64,000 nucleotides of DNA from Chryseolinea sp. H1M3-3. Lineage in GTDB: Bacteria > Bacteroidota > Bacteroidia > Cytophagales > Cyclobacteriaceae. The stretch's first letter is position 1; the number at the start of each line of letters is the position of its first letter. The position numbers and the translations under genes were made by a program. This document shows positions 51,275 to 60,192 of the stretch, in pieces. The DNA is taken from NCBI RefSeq assembly GCF_029360725.1, contig NZ_JARKMY010000001.1, positions 1,240,001-1,304,000 of the forward strand, read 5' to 3'. The notes under the pieces were generated by a model that saw only the letters and a program-made list of their open reading frames with translations, made no database searches and was not told the origin of the DNA.

Positions 51275-54213
51275 AGAAGAATTTGGCTAATATCATCGCG
51301 GGTAAGTTGCTTCATGAAACTTTCTTCGGTTGTAATTAACTCCGTTGTAAGTTTGAGCTTTCGCTGCTGAAGCGTAAGTATTTTTTCTTCGACTGAATTC
51401 CGTGTGATAAATTTATAAGTAAACACTTTTCTTTTTTGACCGATTCGGTGGGCGCGATCTACCGCTTGCGCCTCTACAGCCGGGTTCCACCATGGATCTA
51501 AAATAAAAACATAATCAGCCTCGGTAAGGTTTAATCCCAATCCGCCAGCCTTAATAGAAATGAGGAATACCTTTAAGTTTGCGTCTTTGTTAAATCGATC
51601 AACTTGTTCTTTCCTATCGGTACTTGCACCGTCCAGGTAAGCAAAATCAATCTTGTGATTTTTTAAATATTGACGAACCAACTCCAGGTGTTTTACAAAT
51701 TGACTGAATATTAAAACTTTATGTCCTTCTGCTATGGCATTCTCTAACATACAAGTAATGTCTTCCAGTTTTCCAGAATCGCCGGCGTAACCTTGTTCCA
51801 CCATCTTTGGATGATTCGCCAACTGACGAAGTTTTGTAAGGCCTTCCAGGATCATAAACCTGCTGTTGCCCAAACCTTCCTGGTCAATCAACTTAAAAAT
51901 CTTTTCTCGGTAGTGCGCTTTAACTTCTTCGTAACGTTTTTCTTGTTCCGTGGTCATGGAACAATATTGAATGTTCTCTACTTTCTCCGGAAGCTCTGTT
52001 GCAACTTGTGATTTGTGTCGCCTTAGTATAAAAGGTTTAATTACGGCATGTAATTTCCTGGAACGTGATTCATCATTCTTTTTCTCGATCGGATATTGAA
52101 ATTCGTTTCTAAAATAGGTTTGGGTTCCTAAAATACCTGGATTAATAAATGACATCTGAGACCATAAGTCCATCGTCGTGTTTTCAATTGGTGTTCCCGT
52201 CAGCACAAGCTTGTGCCTGGATTTCAATTCACGTACGGCTTTGGCAATATTCGACGTTGGATTTTTAATAACCTGCGATTCATCAAGAATGATATAGTTA
52301 AAATAAAATTGCTGAAGCAACTCTACGTCTAAGCGCGTAATGCCATAGGATGTGAGAACCAAGTCATAATTCTCAAATCGTTTTATATCTTTATTTCTAA
52401 GCGTTCCGGTATAATTTAAGATCCGTAACTCGGGTGTGAATTTATTTGCTTCCATTTCCCAGTTATAAATCAGGGAAGTTGGCATTATCAACAATGACGT
52501 ACCTACGCCGGCATCTTTTTCAGCTTGCAGCATCGTCAGGGTTTGAACAGTTTTTCCAAGACCCATATCATCTGCGAGACACCCACCGAGTCGATATTCA
52601 TTCAAAAATCTTAGCCAGTTATAACCAGCACGTTGATATGGACGTAATTCGCCTTTGAAACTTGGGGGTAATGGATAATTTTTAATTCCACTAAAAGAAT
52701 TCAATGATCGCAGCTTTTCGCTGAGATGTACCTTTGCCAAGTTACCTTCCTCCAGTTCCTTCACCAAATTAAGGTGGTGTTTTCGCAGAACAGGTTTTTC
52801 ATGTTCTCCATCGGTTTCGCTAAGCGCGAACAAGTCGGCGTATTTTGTAAGCCATGCTTCCGGTATAATGGCAATCTCTCCGTTGGGTAGTTTGAACTCC
52901 ACCTTTTTTCGCATGATTAACTTACGAAGCTCTTTAAAAGGAATTTCAAATTCTCCAAACCGGATTTTGGCATGAATATCGAACCAATCGATGTTTTCTT
53001 TGACTTCAACTTCAATGACTGCTTTACCTACAAAGTATTTTTTGTCTCTGCTTTCAGGCTGGCTAACCTCGAAGCCAAAATTTAAAAGATTTACCCGATT
53101 TTCATTAAGCCAGGAAAAAGCCTCAGATTTAGGAATAGCAATGCGAAATCCTTTCATTGGTAAACCCAGCTTTTGTAGCGTGTGGAGAAAATTCTTCTCC
53201 TCCTCTATTCGGCGCGTGATACGATGAAAAACATAACCGTCTCCTTGCTTTTCGAGCGTAACACTTACGGGCCCGATATTGTCTCCGCGAAAGCGATGTT
53301 TGCCATACTTAAAGGAAAGATCAAATACAATTTTTCCTGCTTCATCACTGTGATCTTCACTAACAGGTTTATCATCAAAAAGTGAAATTGGAGAAGAACT
53401 TTGTGCTGTATGCAATTCCGAAAGTGTTAGAACGGGATGCGGATCGTATGTGCTTTTGTTGATCTCAAATCCTCGAGCGTCAACATCATCAAACGATGCA
53501 ATTAAAGGAGCAACAAAACGGTTGTAGTACGTTTCCTCAACGTTCTTTGGAATAACGACATATTTCTTGGTAAAAAATGGAATCAGCTTTTTGCCGTCAA
53601 CATGTTTCTCAAATCCGTAAAGCTTTCCGTTCAGTACCATCCACGCTGGATTTTTGCAAACGAGGTATGCAGAAGTGTTGGGTAAATCGATTTTCTTTCC
53701 TTGATAAAAAATGGTAGGGTAGTAGTTGGTATGTTCTGCCGTACGCATAAAATGAAATTGGATCGTTGCTCTCTTGTCCAATACTTCGATTTTACGCCAC
53801 GTCGGTTCGCCATCGTTTCCCATCTCAAAAAGAATTTTGCCTTTAAGCTTATCAAGAACTTTAGCGCGACGCCTTTCCATGTAGTCTTCGATCTGCTCTT
53901 GAATTAATTCGTTACCCTTTGTTTTATCATAGGTCTTCGAAAAAAACTCTTCCGGCTTCATGAATTTTGCCGAAAACTTTTTGACAATAGATTCCTGGGC
54001 CATCGAATCCATGATTTCAATCAACTCGAAATCGCGGTCATCGAGACCTTTCGAGAATTCCCTGGCATTCTTTGGTGAAATATTTTGATGTTGATAGGTG
54101 AGTTTGCCCTTCTCATCTAAGTGGACAATGTAGGATTCAAACACGAATCCCAGGTATTCGTGTTGATACAGCGAATATATGATTTGAAACGGCTGTGACG
54201 CAGAGACTTTCAT
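51271..54213 (-). CDS. SNF2-family DEAD/DEAH-type helicase
   Basis: A 980-residue SWI2/SNF2 ATPase. Residues 1-510 are a large N-terminal region with beta-rich parts, without catalytic motifs that I recognise, and similar to the uncharacterised N-termini of bacterial SNF2 proteins. The ATPase begins at about 520: 'LRPYQRAGYNWLRFLNEYRL', Walker A 'LADDMGLGKTVQTLTML' (about 547), motif II 'ILDESQVIKNP' (DESQ near 643, in place of DEAH/DEAQ), 'LTGTPIENTTMDLWSQMSFI', and the C-terminal lobe (about 790-950) with 'QAVDRAHRIGQKRKVFTY' (motif VI). The role of such proteins in bacteria is not clear. Confidence 0.9.
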   Translation of the reverse strand: MKVSASQPFQIIYSLYQHEYLGFVFESYIVHLDEKGKLTYQHQNISPKNAREFSKGLDDRDFELIEIMDSMAQESIVKKFSAKFMKPEEFFSKTYDKTKGNELIQEQIEDYMERRRAKVLDKLKGKILFEMGNDGEPTWRKIEVLDKRATIQFHFMRTAEHTNYYPTIFYQGKKIDLPNTSAYLVCKNPAWMVLNGKLYGFEKHVDGKKLIPFFTKKYVVIPKNVEETYYNRFVAPLIASFDDVDARGFEINKSTYDPHPVLTLSELHTAQSSSPISLFDDKPVSEDHSDEAGKIVFDLSFKYGKHRFRGDNIGPVSVTLEKQGDGYVFHRITRRIEEEKNFLHTLQKLGLPMKGFRIAIPKSEAFSWLNENRVNLLNFGFEVSQPESRDKKYFVGKAVIEVEVKENIDWFDIHAKIRFGEFEIPFKELRKLIMRKKVEFKLPNGEIAIIPEAWLTKYADLFALSETDGEHEKPVLRKHHLNLVKELEEGNLAKVHLSEKLRSLNSFSGIKNYPLPPSFKGELRPYQRAGYNWLRFLNEYRLGGCLADDMGLGKTVQTLTMLQAEKDAGVGTSLLIMPTSLIYNWEMEANKFTPELRILNYTGTLRNKDIKRFENYDLVLTSYGITRLDVELLQQFYFNYIILDESQVIKNPTSNIAKAVRELKSRHKLVLTGTPIENTTMDLWSQMSFINPGILGTQTYFRNEFQYPIEKKNDESRSRKLHAVIKPFILRRHKSQVATELPEKVENIQYCSMTTEQEKRYEEVKAHYREKIFKLIDQEGLGNSRFMILEGLTKLRQLANHPKMVEQGYAGDSGKLEDITCMLENAIAEGHKVLIFSQFVKHLELVRQYLKNHKIDFAYLDGASTDRKEQVDRFNKDANLKVFLISIKAGGLGLNLTEADYVFILDPWWNPAVEAQAVDRAHRIGQKRKVFTYKFITRNSVEEKILTLQQRKLKLTTELITTEESFMKQLTRDDISQILL

Positions 54214-54307
54214 CTAAAAACAACGTTTTGATGATTCAGGAAACTTGAAAATTAGAGATAATCCATCAAAAATGGATGGTTTTCTTTGAATAATTGGTAC
54301 ACCAACC

Positions 54308-55534
54308 TTACAAATTTTGTACAGAGACAAATCGTGACGCTAATGTCGCTGGTCTGGAGGAGATTGCAATTGTCACGGCGCTCATGGCAATGAACACATA
54401 AATAAAGTCGACAACTGCCAATTTAACGGGATAACCATCGACTACAGACGAGTCCATTCCCATGGATATCAAACTAAAATGCTGCTGCAGTAGCACAATG
54501 CCAGCACCGAGCAATAAACCGAAACAGGTTCCAATTGCTGCTATAAGCAGCCCCTCCGTTACAAATACTCTCTTTAATAATGCGCTATCGGCGCCCATCG
54601 AGGCAAGAATGGTAATGTCTCTCTTTTTATCCAGTGCTAACATCATCAGGTTAAAATATATGTTAATTGAACCTATTACCAACAATAGCACCGCAGCGAT
54701 TGAAGCAAATAACTTTTCCAGCTTTAATACCCGATAGACATCCTGATGTTGTTCTTCGGAATTAAGCACATTAAAGGCGTCGCCTAAAGCACTTTGTATT
54801 TGTTTTTCTACTGACATTATACTTGCCCCGGGAGCGATTTTAACCTCTAGCGAAGTGCGTTTGTCTCCATAATTCAAAAGATCTTTGGCGAATTCGAGCG
54901 GCACAATAACATAATTTTCATCAAAATTCTGGATGATGGCAAAAACTCCACCGGGCGAAATTCCTTTTTGCGTATACAATTTGGAAGGGTCAAGCACGCC
55001 ACTTTTAACATTCTTTACATAGTAAAGTTGTAACATGTGAAAGTCTTCCTCCAGCGATATAGAAAGCGTATTTCGTACACCATACCCAATTAACGCCTTC
55101 GCTACTCCATTTTTTGTAAGCGCTAATTCGCCTTCTACAATACTCTCTTTTGGAATCCGTTTCTGATCTATGAAGTTATTGCTTACACCCTTTACGGTTA
55201 CTACTTGATTTGCATTGTTGTACCTGGCATACGCATAATCTTCGATCACCTCAGTCACCACCCCCACACCCGGGATGCCTTCAATTTTTTTCAACAACGC
55301 GGGGCTTACTGGAAAAGATTTCCCTTTGACAGGCTCAATTTTAACCTCTGGATCAAAAGAATTATTTAATGAATGAATCAGGTCGCCAAGGCCGTTGAAT
55401 ATTGAAAGAACGATAATGATTGCAGCTGTAATGATGCTTACGGCAACAACAGATATAATCGAAATTACATTAATAAAATTCTTTTTCCGCTTGGATACCA
55501 GATACCGCTGAGCTATAAAGAGGGGGAGATTCAA
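54308..55534 (-). CDS. FtsX-like ABC transporter permease (LolC/LolE type)
   Basis: A 408-residue membrane protein with the LolC/E topology: a first segment at about 22-45 ('FINVISIISVVAVSIITAAI'), a large periplasmic domain (about 55-265), then three segments at about 275-400 ('IAAVLLLVIGSINIYFNLMM', 'LLIAAIGTCFGLLLGAGIVL', 'LAVVDFIYVFIAMSAVTIAI'). The N-terminal 'MNLPLFIAQRYLVSKRKKNF' is the known start of this family. It would extract lipoproteins from the inner membrane for outer-membrane sorting, but the ATPase (LolD) gene is not adjacent. It follows rbfA by 11 bases. Confidence 0.9.
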   Translation of the reverse strand: MNLPLFIAQRYLVSKRKKNFINVISIISVVAVSIITAAIIIVLSIFNGLGDLIHSLNNSFDPEVKIEPVKGKSFPVSPALLKKIEGIPGVGVVTEVIEDYAYARYNNANQVVTVKGVSNNFIDQKRIPKESIVEGELALTKNGVAKALIGYGVRNTLSISLEEDFHMLQLYYVKNVKSGVLDPSKLYTQKGISPGGVFAIIQNFDENYVIVPLEFAKDLLNYGDKRTSLEVKIAPGASIMSVEKQIQSALGDAFNVLNSEEQHQDVYRVLKLEKLFASIAAVLLLVIGSINIYFNLMMLALDKKRDITILASMGADSALLKRVFVTEGLLIAAIGTCFGLLLGAGIVLLQQHFSLISMGMDSSVVDGYPVKLAVVDFIYVFIAMSAVTIAISSRPATLASRFVSVQNL

Positions 55535-55545
55535 GGCAGTTCTAT

Positions 55546-55917
55546 TTATTCTCCTTTGGGAGCAGGTGGGATGTTTAAGTTCTTAATCAGTTCGTCTAAA
55601 CGGCTTGCTGTCTCCTCCACTTCGTCTTTGATAAAAATCAGTTCGGGAATAATACGCACTTGTTTGCCAATCTTATTCCCAAGCGCTTTTCGTATTTCGC
55701 CTTTGCGCGAATTTATATTTTCAAGAACTCTTTCTTTATCCTTGACGAGCAACATACTTAAATACACCTTCGCCACACTGAGGTCCGGACTCATCCGGAC
55801 ATCTGCAATAGAGATAAACGCATTTTCCAATATTCCTCTTTTATCACGAAGGAATATATCACTCAGTTCCTTTTGAACCAGCTTAGAATATTTCTGCTGT
55901 CTTGTCGATTCTCCCAT
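55546..55917 (-). CDS. rbfA: Ribosome-binding factor A
   Basis: An approximately 123-residue KH-fold RbfA, a 30S maturation factor. The family sequence 'RQQKYSKLVQKELSDIFLRD' and 'DVRMSPDLSVAKVYLSMLLV' (KH core) is clear, with the conserved 'RKALGNKIGKQVRIIPEL'. The ATG at 55917 is preferred over a GTG at 55923. It is the first gene of a two-gene unit with the FtsX-like permease, an arrangement common in Bacteroidota. Confidence 0.95.
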   Translation of the reverse strand: MGESTRQQKYSKLVQKELSDIFLRDKRGILENAFISIADVRMSPDLSVAKVYLSMLLVKDKERVLENINSRKGEIRKALGNKIGKQVRIIPELIFIKDEVEETASRLDELIKNLNIPPAPKGE

Positions 55918-56009
55918 AGTCACAAATATCTTGCATCATTTAACAATTACCAATGAACCATTGGCAATTATAAAAACCTAGTCTAATTTGCGTTCAAAGC
56001 TATTTTTCT

Positions 56010-57407
56010 TTGTTACGATACTTTCGCATTAACGATCCATATCGGCTACTAGGTCTGCTGGTCATCCTTATTATTATCTATATACCATTTTTTATAGATA
56101 TGCCTGAAATGACTGTATCTGAACTTAAAAGTCTAGTTATAGGTGAAAAAGTTCACGAAGGAAACGGATTGTACACAGAGCTGGTTGACTTCACAGGTCC
56201 GTTGGCAGCCTGGTTTAATGGGTTTTTTGATCTGGTTTTCGGGCAATCTATTTTTGCGAGGCGCATTTTTGCTTTTATCGTATTATTCTTTCAGGCTGGC
56301 TTCATTGGGATCATATTTGCCGATAAAAAGGCATTCTCAGAGAATACCTATATACCATCATTGTTATATGCCATCTTGTTTTTCTTTTCATTTGATACCT
56401 TATCGCTTACCCCAGAGCTTCTGGGCATGGGTTTTATCTTACTTGCCCTGAATAATCTTTTCAAAGAAATTGAATTCCGAGAACAGCGCAACGAGTCCAT
56501 TTTTAATCTTGGTTTATACATCAGCATTGCTTCACTTTTTTCATTTTCACTCTTCATATATCTGCCAGGAGCGCTGTTGATTCTGATAATTTTTACCAGA
56601 CATCCTGCCCGGAAATACTTTTTATTGATTTGTGGTTTTCTTATTCCCCATCTCTTATTGATGAGTATTTTTTATCTAGGGGATTCGTTCTGGACGATGT
56701 GGGACTACTATTACCTTCCTAATCTCAGCATGAAGGGCATGCGATACATATCCACAACGAGTTTATGGTGGTTAGGTGCTATACCACTTCTCTTTTTGTT
56801 CATATCCTTATTCATGCTTAACCGTGAAGCACGGTTAACAAAGTATCAGACGCAGTTGGTACAGAGCATGTTTTTCTGGATGATCTTCTCATTTTTGCAT
56901 CTCTTTTTTGCAAAGGACATTCGTCCGCAAAGTTTCATAACATTGCTTCCGAGCTTAAGTTTCTTTTTAACACATTCTATCCTGGTGATTCATAAAAAGA
57001 AATTTGCTGAGATTGGAGTTTGGATTTTGCTTCTCACAACGGTGTGCATAAGCTATATGGCACGGTACAACGTATTGCCTGTAGATTACAGTAAGTTGAT
57101 AGTAAGAGACGAAAAGCTAACGGTGCCAGCCAAGCGGATTTTAGTATTAGATGAGGGTGTTAACTTATATAAAAATTATCAGTCAGCGTCACCGTTTTTC
57201 AATTGGGAATTATCTGAACGAATTTTTTCAGCACCAGCTTATTATGAAAATGTCATCAAGGTGTATCAAGGTATCAAAAACGATCCTCCCGATGTAATAC
57301 GCGATAGAGACGATAAATTAAAACCCTTTCTCGATCGTATTCCCGAACTCAAAAAACTGTACGCGAGACAAGGAATTTTCTACATAAAGAAAACCGCTAG
57401 CAACTGA
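56010..57407 (+). CDS. Polytopic membrane protein (DUF6427-like)
   Basis: A 465-residue protein with about ten transmembrane segments from residue 13 to 350 ('LLGLLVILIIIYIPFFIDMP', 'IFAFIVLFFQAGFIGIIFAD', 'FSFLHLFFAKDIRPQSFITL'), followed by a soluble C-terminal part of about 110 residues. The layout recalls glycosyltransferase-type or DUF6427 proteins of Cytophagales, but no catalytic motif is clear. The start is TTG at 56010: there is no ATG in a suitable place and the first residues 'LRYFRINDPYRLLG' are plausible. It runs opposite to rpiB with an 11-base overlap at the 3' ends. Function is unknown. Confidence 0.72.
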   Translation: MLRYFRINDPYRLLGLLVILIIIYIPFFIDMPEMTVSELKSLVIGEKVHEGNGLYTELVDFTGPLAAWFNGFFDLVFGQSIFARRIFAFIVLFFQAGFIGIIFADKKAFSENTYIPSLLYAILFFFSFDTLSLTPELLGMGFILLALNNLFKEIEFREQRNESIFNLGLYISIASLFSFSLFIYLPGALLILIIFTRHPARKYFLLICGFLIPHLLLMSIFYLGDSFWTMWDYYYLPNLSMKGMRYISTTSLWWLGAIPLLFLFISLFMLNREARLTKYQTQLVQSMFFWMIFSFLHLFFAKDIRPQSFITLLPSLSFFLTHSILVIHKKKFAEIGVWILLLTTVCISYMARYNVLPVDYSKLIVRDEKLTVPAKRILVLDEGVNLYKNYQSASPFFNWELSERIFSAPAYYENVIKVYQGIKNDPPDVIRDRDDKLKPFLDRIPELKKLYARQGIFYIKKTASN

Positions 57408-57822
57408 TCTTATTTACGCGGATGGAGTGACGGCCTCCTTCAAATTCAGTTTTAATAAATTTCTCGACGATTTTTTCAGCTAACGCAAAATCAATAAATC
57501 GAGCTGGTATACACAGTACGTTTGCATCGTTATGTTTTCGTGCAAGTAACGCCAGGTCTTCGTTCCAACAAATTGCCGCACGGATGCCTTGGTGCTTGTT
57601 TGCCGTAATCGCGACGCCATTGGCACTCCCGCAAACCAGAATTCCTAACTCGAATTCTTTGTTCTCTACCGCAGCAGAAACCGGGTGAGCAAAGTCAGGA
57701 TAATCGGCAGATGCTTCGCTGTAGGTACCGAAATCCTTTATATCATATTCTTTTCCCAACAGCTTCTTTAATTTCTCCTTGTATTCAAATCCTGCATGGT
57801 CACTTCCAATTGCTAGTTTCAT
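57397..57822 (-). CDS. rpiB: Ribose-5-phosphate isomerase B
   Basis: A 141-residue RpiB/LacAB-fold enzyme interconverting ribose 5-phosphate and ribulose 5-phosphate. 'LAIGSDHAGFEYKEKLKKLL' at the start, 'ILVCGSANGVAITANKHQGI' (Cys and Asn/Ser of the active site) and 'NDANVLCIPARFIDFALA' are characteristic. The ATG at 57822 is chosen; a TTG three codons earlier is possible. It is upstream of the membrane protein's end, overlapping it by 11 bases. It is transcribed away from tatC's promoter region, on the same strand as tatC and glyA. Confidence 0.95.
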   Translation of the reverse strand: MKLAIGSDHAGFEYKEKLKKLLGKEYDIKDFGTYSEASADYPDFAHPVSAAVENKEFELGILVCGSANGVAITANKHQGIRAAICWNEDLALLARKHNDANVLCIPARFIDFALAEKIVEKFIKTEFEGGRHSIRVNKISC

Positions 57823-57881
57823 GGTGGTCAAAGTTCAGGTGGATGAAATATGAGTTGGAGTCTCTCCTGTAAAAGTAAATA

Positions 57882-58742
57882 TCACGAAGGAGATATGTTT
57901 TGCTCCTTTAATAATTCCTCAGCTTCTTCGCGCGCCTTACGTTTTGCTACCGATGCTGAGATTATCACACTTATCTCAAAAAGCAGGTACAAAGGAATTG
58001 TAATCAACATTTGACTTAGCAAATCAGGTGGTGTTACAATTGCTGCTACAACCAAGATAATGACGAAGGAATGCTTCCTGTATTTCCGCAAAAACTCAGG
58101 TGTAACTATTCCTATTTTAGTTAAGAAATAAATGACTACAGGCAATTGAAAAAGTAAGCCTGAACCCAAGACCAGCATAACGACCGTTGAGACGTATGAT
58201 GTAATGTCAAATTCGTTTACAATCATATCGCTGATGCTATAGTTTGCCAGAAAATAAATCATCCATGGGGCGATGATATAATAACCAAAAGCAACCCCAG
58301 AGAAAAACAAAAAAGAAATTGAACCAACGGCTCCCCTGGAGTATTTCCGCTCGTTCACTTGGAGGCCGGGTTTTATGAATCGCCAAAACTCCCAAACGAC
58401 ATACGGAAATGCGATGACCAAGCCGAGGATAAAGGATGACATAATATGCATGGTAAACTGACCTGTCATATTACGACTCTGAACTTTGAAGGGGATTTCC
58501 TGTACACATAGGGCGTCCGAACCAATAAGATTTCCGAGTTTACAAATCCATTTGAAGGTTGGGAAATCTACTCTAGCGGGCGCAAAAATTATGTTTTCAA
58601 AAACCCAGGGCGCCATTATAAAGGCGGCAATCGTAAATACAATTACGGCGACTAAAGCTCTGACAACATGCCACCGTAACTCCTCGAGGTGTTCGAGGAA
58701 ACTCATCTCCTTTTCTCCGCTTTCTTCCTGATCTAATGGCAT
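57882..58742 (-). CDS. tatC: Sec-independent translocase subunit TatC
   Basis: A 286-residue TatC, the twin-arginine signal receptor of the Tat export system. 'EMSFLEHLEELRWHVVRALV' is the family N-terminal signature (Arg and Glu in cytosolic loop 1), followed by six transmembrane segments (for instance 'FILGLVIAFPYVVWEFWRFI', 'SISFLFFSGVAFGYYIIAPW', 'HSFVIILVVAAIVTPPDLLS'). A larger-than-usual periplasmic first loop (about 48-95) contains two Cys ('WICKLGNLIGSDALC'), perhaps a disulphide. tatA/B are not in the window. It is 60 bases from rpiB and 53 from glyA, all on the minus strand. Confidence 0.94.
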   Translation of the reverse strand: MPLDQEESGEKEMSFLEHLEELRWHVVRALVAVIVFTIAAFIMAPWVFENIIFAPARVDFPTFKWICKLGNLIGSDALCVQEIPFKVQSRNMTGQFTMHIMSSFILGLVIAFPYVVWEFWRFIKPGLQVNERKYSRGAVGSISFLFFSGVAFGYYIIAPWMIYFLANYSISDMIVNEFDITSYVSTVVMLVLGSGLLFQLPVVIYFLTKIGIVTPEFLRKYRKHSFVIILVVAAIVTPPDLLSQMLITIPLYLLFEISVIISASVAKRKAREEAEELLKEQNISPS

Positions 58743-58794
58743 AATATAAGGTCGCTCTCCACTTGGCTGTGAGCGTTGTTACAATTGTTGAATT

Positions 58795-60063
58795 TTAATA
58801 TAAGGGAAACTTCTGCATGAATCGATTAACCTTCTTCTTGACCGACTTCAGGTGTTTTACATCACTAGGTTTTTGTAATGCTTCGTCGATAAGATCAACA
58901 ATTTTAAGAACATCTTTCTCTTTTAATCCTCGAGTGGTTATAGCTGGTGTTCCTATGCGCATGCCTGATGTGACCATAGGCGATTGTGTATCAAACGGAA
59001 CCATATTCTTGTTAATGGTAATATCCGCCTGGATTAATCCTTCTTCAGCCTGTTTTCCTGTTAGATTCTTTGAACGAAGGTCAATTAGCATCAGGTGGTT
59101 ATCGGTTCCGCCAGAAATGATTTTGTATCCTTTATCCAGGAAGGCGGTAGCCATTGCCTTTGCATTTTTAGAAACCTGCACGATGTACTCCATGTATTCA
59201 TCAGAAAGCGCCTCATGAAAGGAAACTGCTTTGGCTGCAATCACGTGTTCGAGTGGTCCACCCTGTGTACCGGGAAATACGCCGGAGTCAAGGATCGAAG
59301 TAATCTTTCGAAGTTCACCTTTTGGAGTTTTCAAGCCCCAAGGATTATCAAAATTCTTCCCCACCATAATCATCCCTCCACGCGGTCCGCGCAGGGTTTT
59401 GTGTGTTGTCGTAGTTACGATATGGCAATACTCCATAGGATCGCTTAGCAGTCCACGCGCAATCAATCCTGCCGGGTGAGCGATGTCTGCCAGTAATAAC
59501 GCACCAACGCTATCTGCAGCTTCTCTGAGTTTTTTATAATCCCAATCACGACTGTAAGCGGAAGCCCCACAAATAATCATCTTTGGTTTCTCACGTTCTG
59601 CAATTTTTATAACCTTATCGAAATCAATGGTTCCAGTTTCTTCTTCCACACCATAGAACGACGGCTGATAAAGTTTACCCGAAAAATTTACGGGCGAACC
59701 ATGGGTTAAATGACCACCATGTGACAGATCAAACCCCAAAATTTTATCTCCCGGCTTCAAACATGCCAACATTACGGATGCGTTTGCCTGAGCTCCGGAA
59801 TGAGGTTGAACATTTGCCCATTCTGCTCCAAAAAGTTCTTTTGCTCTATCGATTGCAAGTTGCTCCACCTCGTCAACGACCTCGCATCCTCCATAATATC
59901 GCTTCCCAGGCAGGCCTTCAGCATACTTATTAGTGAGTACCGAACCTTGGGCCTTCATTACTTGAAGGGACGTAAAGTTTTCGGAAGCAATTAGTTCAAT
60001 TCCACCTTCCTGACGTTGTTTTTCTTTTTCGATGAGATCAAAAATGGCTTTATCGCGTTTCAT
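58795..60063 (-). CDS. glyA: Serine hydroxymethyltransferase
   Basis: A 422-residue PLP enzyme interconverting serine and glycine with tetrahydrofolate. '[20 protein letters not shown]' (about 24-43), '[20 protein letters not shown]', and the PLP Lys in '[15 protein letters not shown]' (about 226-240) are diagnostic. Full length, ATG at 60063. A consensus TATTTTTG element lies 31 bases upstream. Confidence 0.97.
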   Translation of the reverse strand: MKRDKAIFDLIEKEKQRQEGGIELIASENFTSLQVMKAQGSVLTNKYAEGLPGKRYYGGCEVVDEVEQLAIDRAKELFGAEWANVQPHSGAQANASVMLACLKPGDKILGFDLSHGGHLTHGSPVNFSGKLYQPSFYGVEEETGTIDFDKVIKIAEREKPKMIICGASAYSRDWDYKKLREAADSVGALLLADIAHPAGLIARGLLSDPMEYCHIVTTTTHKTLRGPRGGMIMVGKNFDNPWGLKTPKGELRKITSILDSGVFPGTQGGPLEHVIAAKAVSFHEALSDEYMEYIVQVSKNAKAMATAFLDKGYKIISGGTDNHLMLIDLRSKNLTGKQAEEGLIQADITINKNMVPFDTQSPMVTSGMRIGTPAITTRGLKEKDVLKIVDLIDEALQKPSDVKHLKSVKKKVNRFMQKFPLY

Positions 60064-60093
60064 TTTTTATGGATGAGGTTTAAAAAGAAGGGG

Positions 60094-60101
60094 CAAAAAT
60101 A
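60094..60101 (-). promoter_or_regulatory. -7 element of glyA
   Basis: TATTTTTG on the minus strand is an exact TAnnTTTG. The leader would be about 24 bases. No -33 TTTG is visible at 19-21 bases. Confidence 0.5.
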
Positions 60102-60192
60102 AGAGAGTGATATGAGATGGCATAATAACAGATTGAAAAAGAACAGCTATTCCAAAACATAAGCGATTTGTGAAATTTCGGTTCTTGGACAA

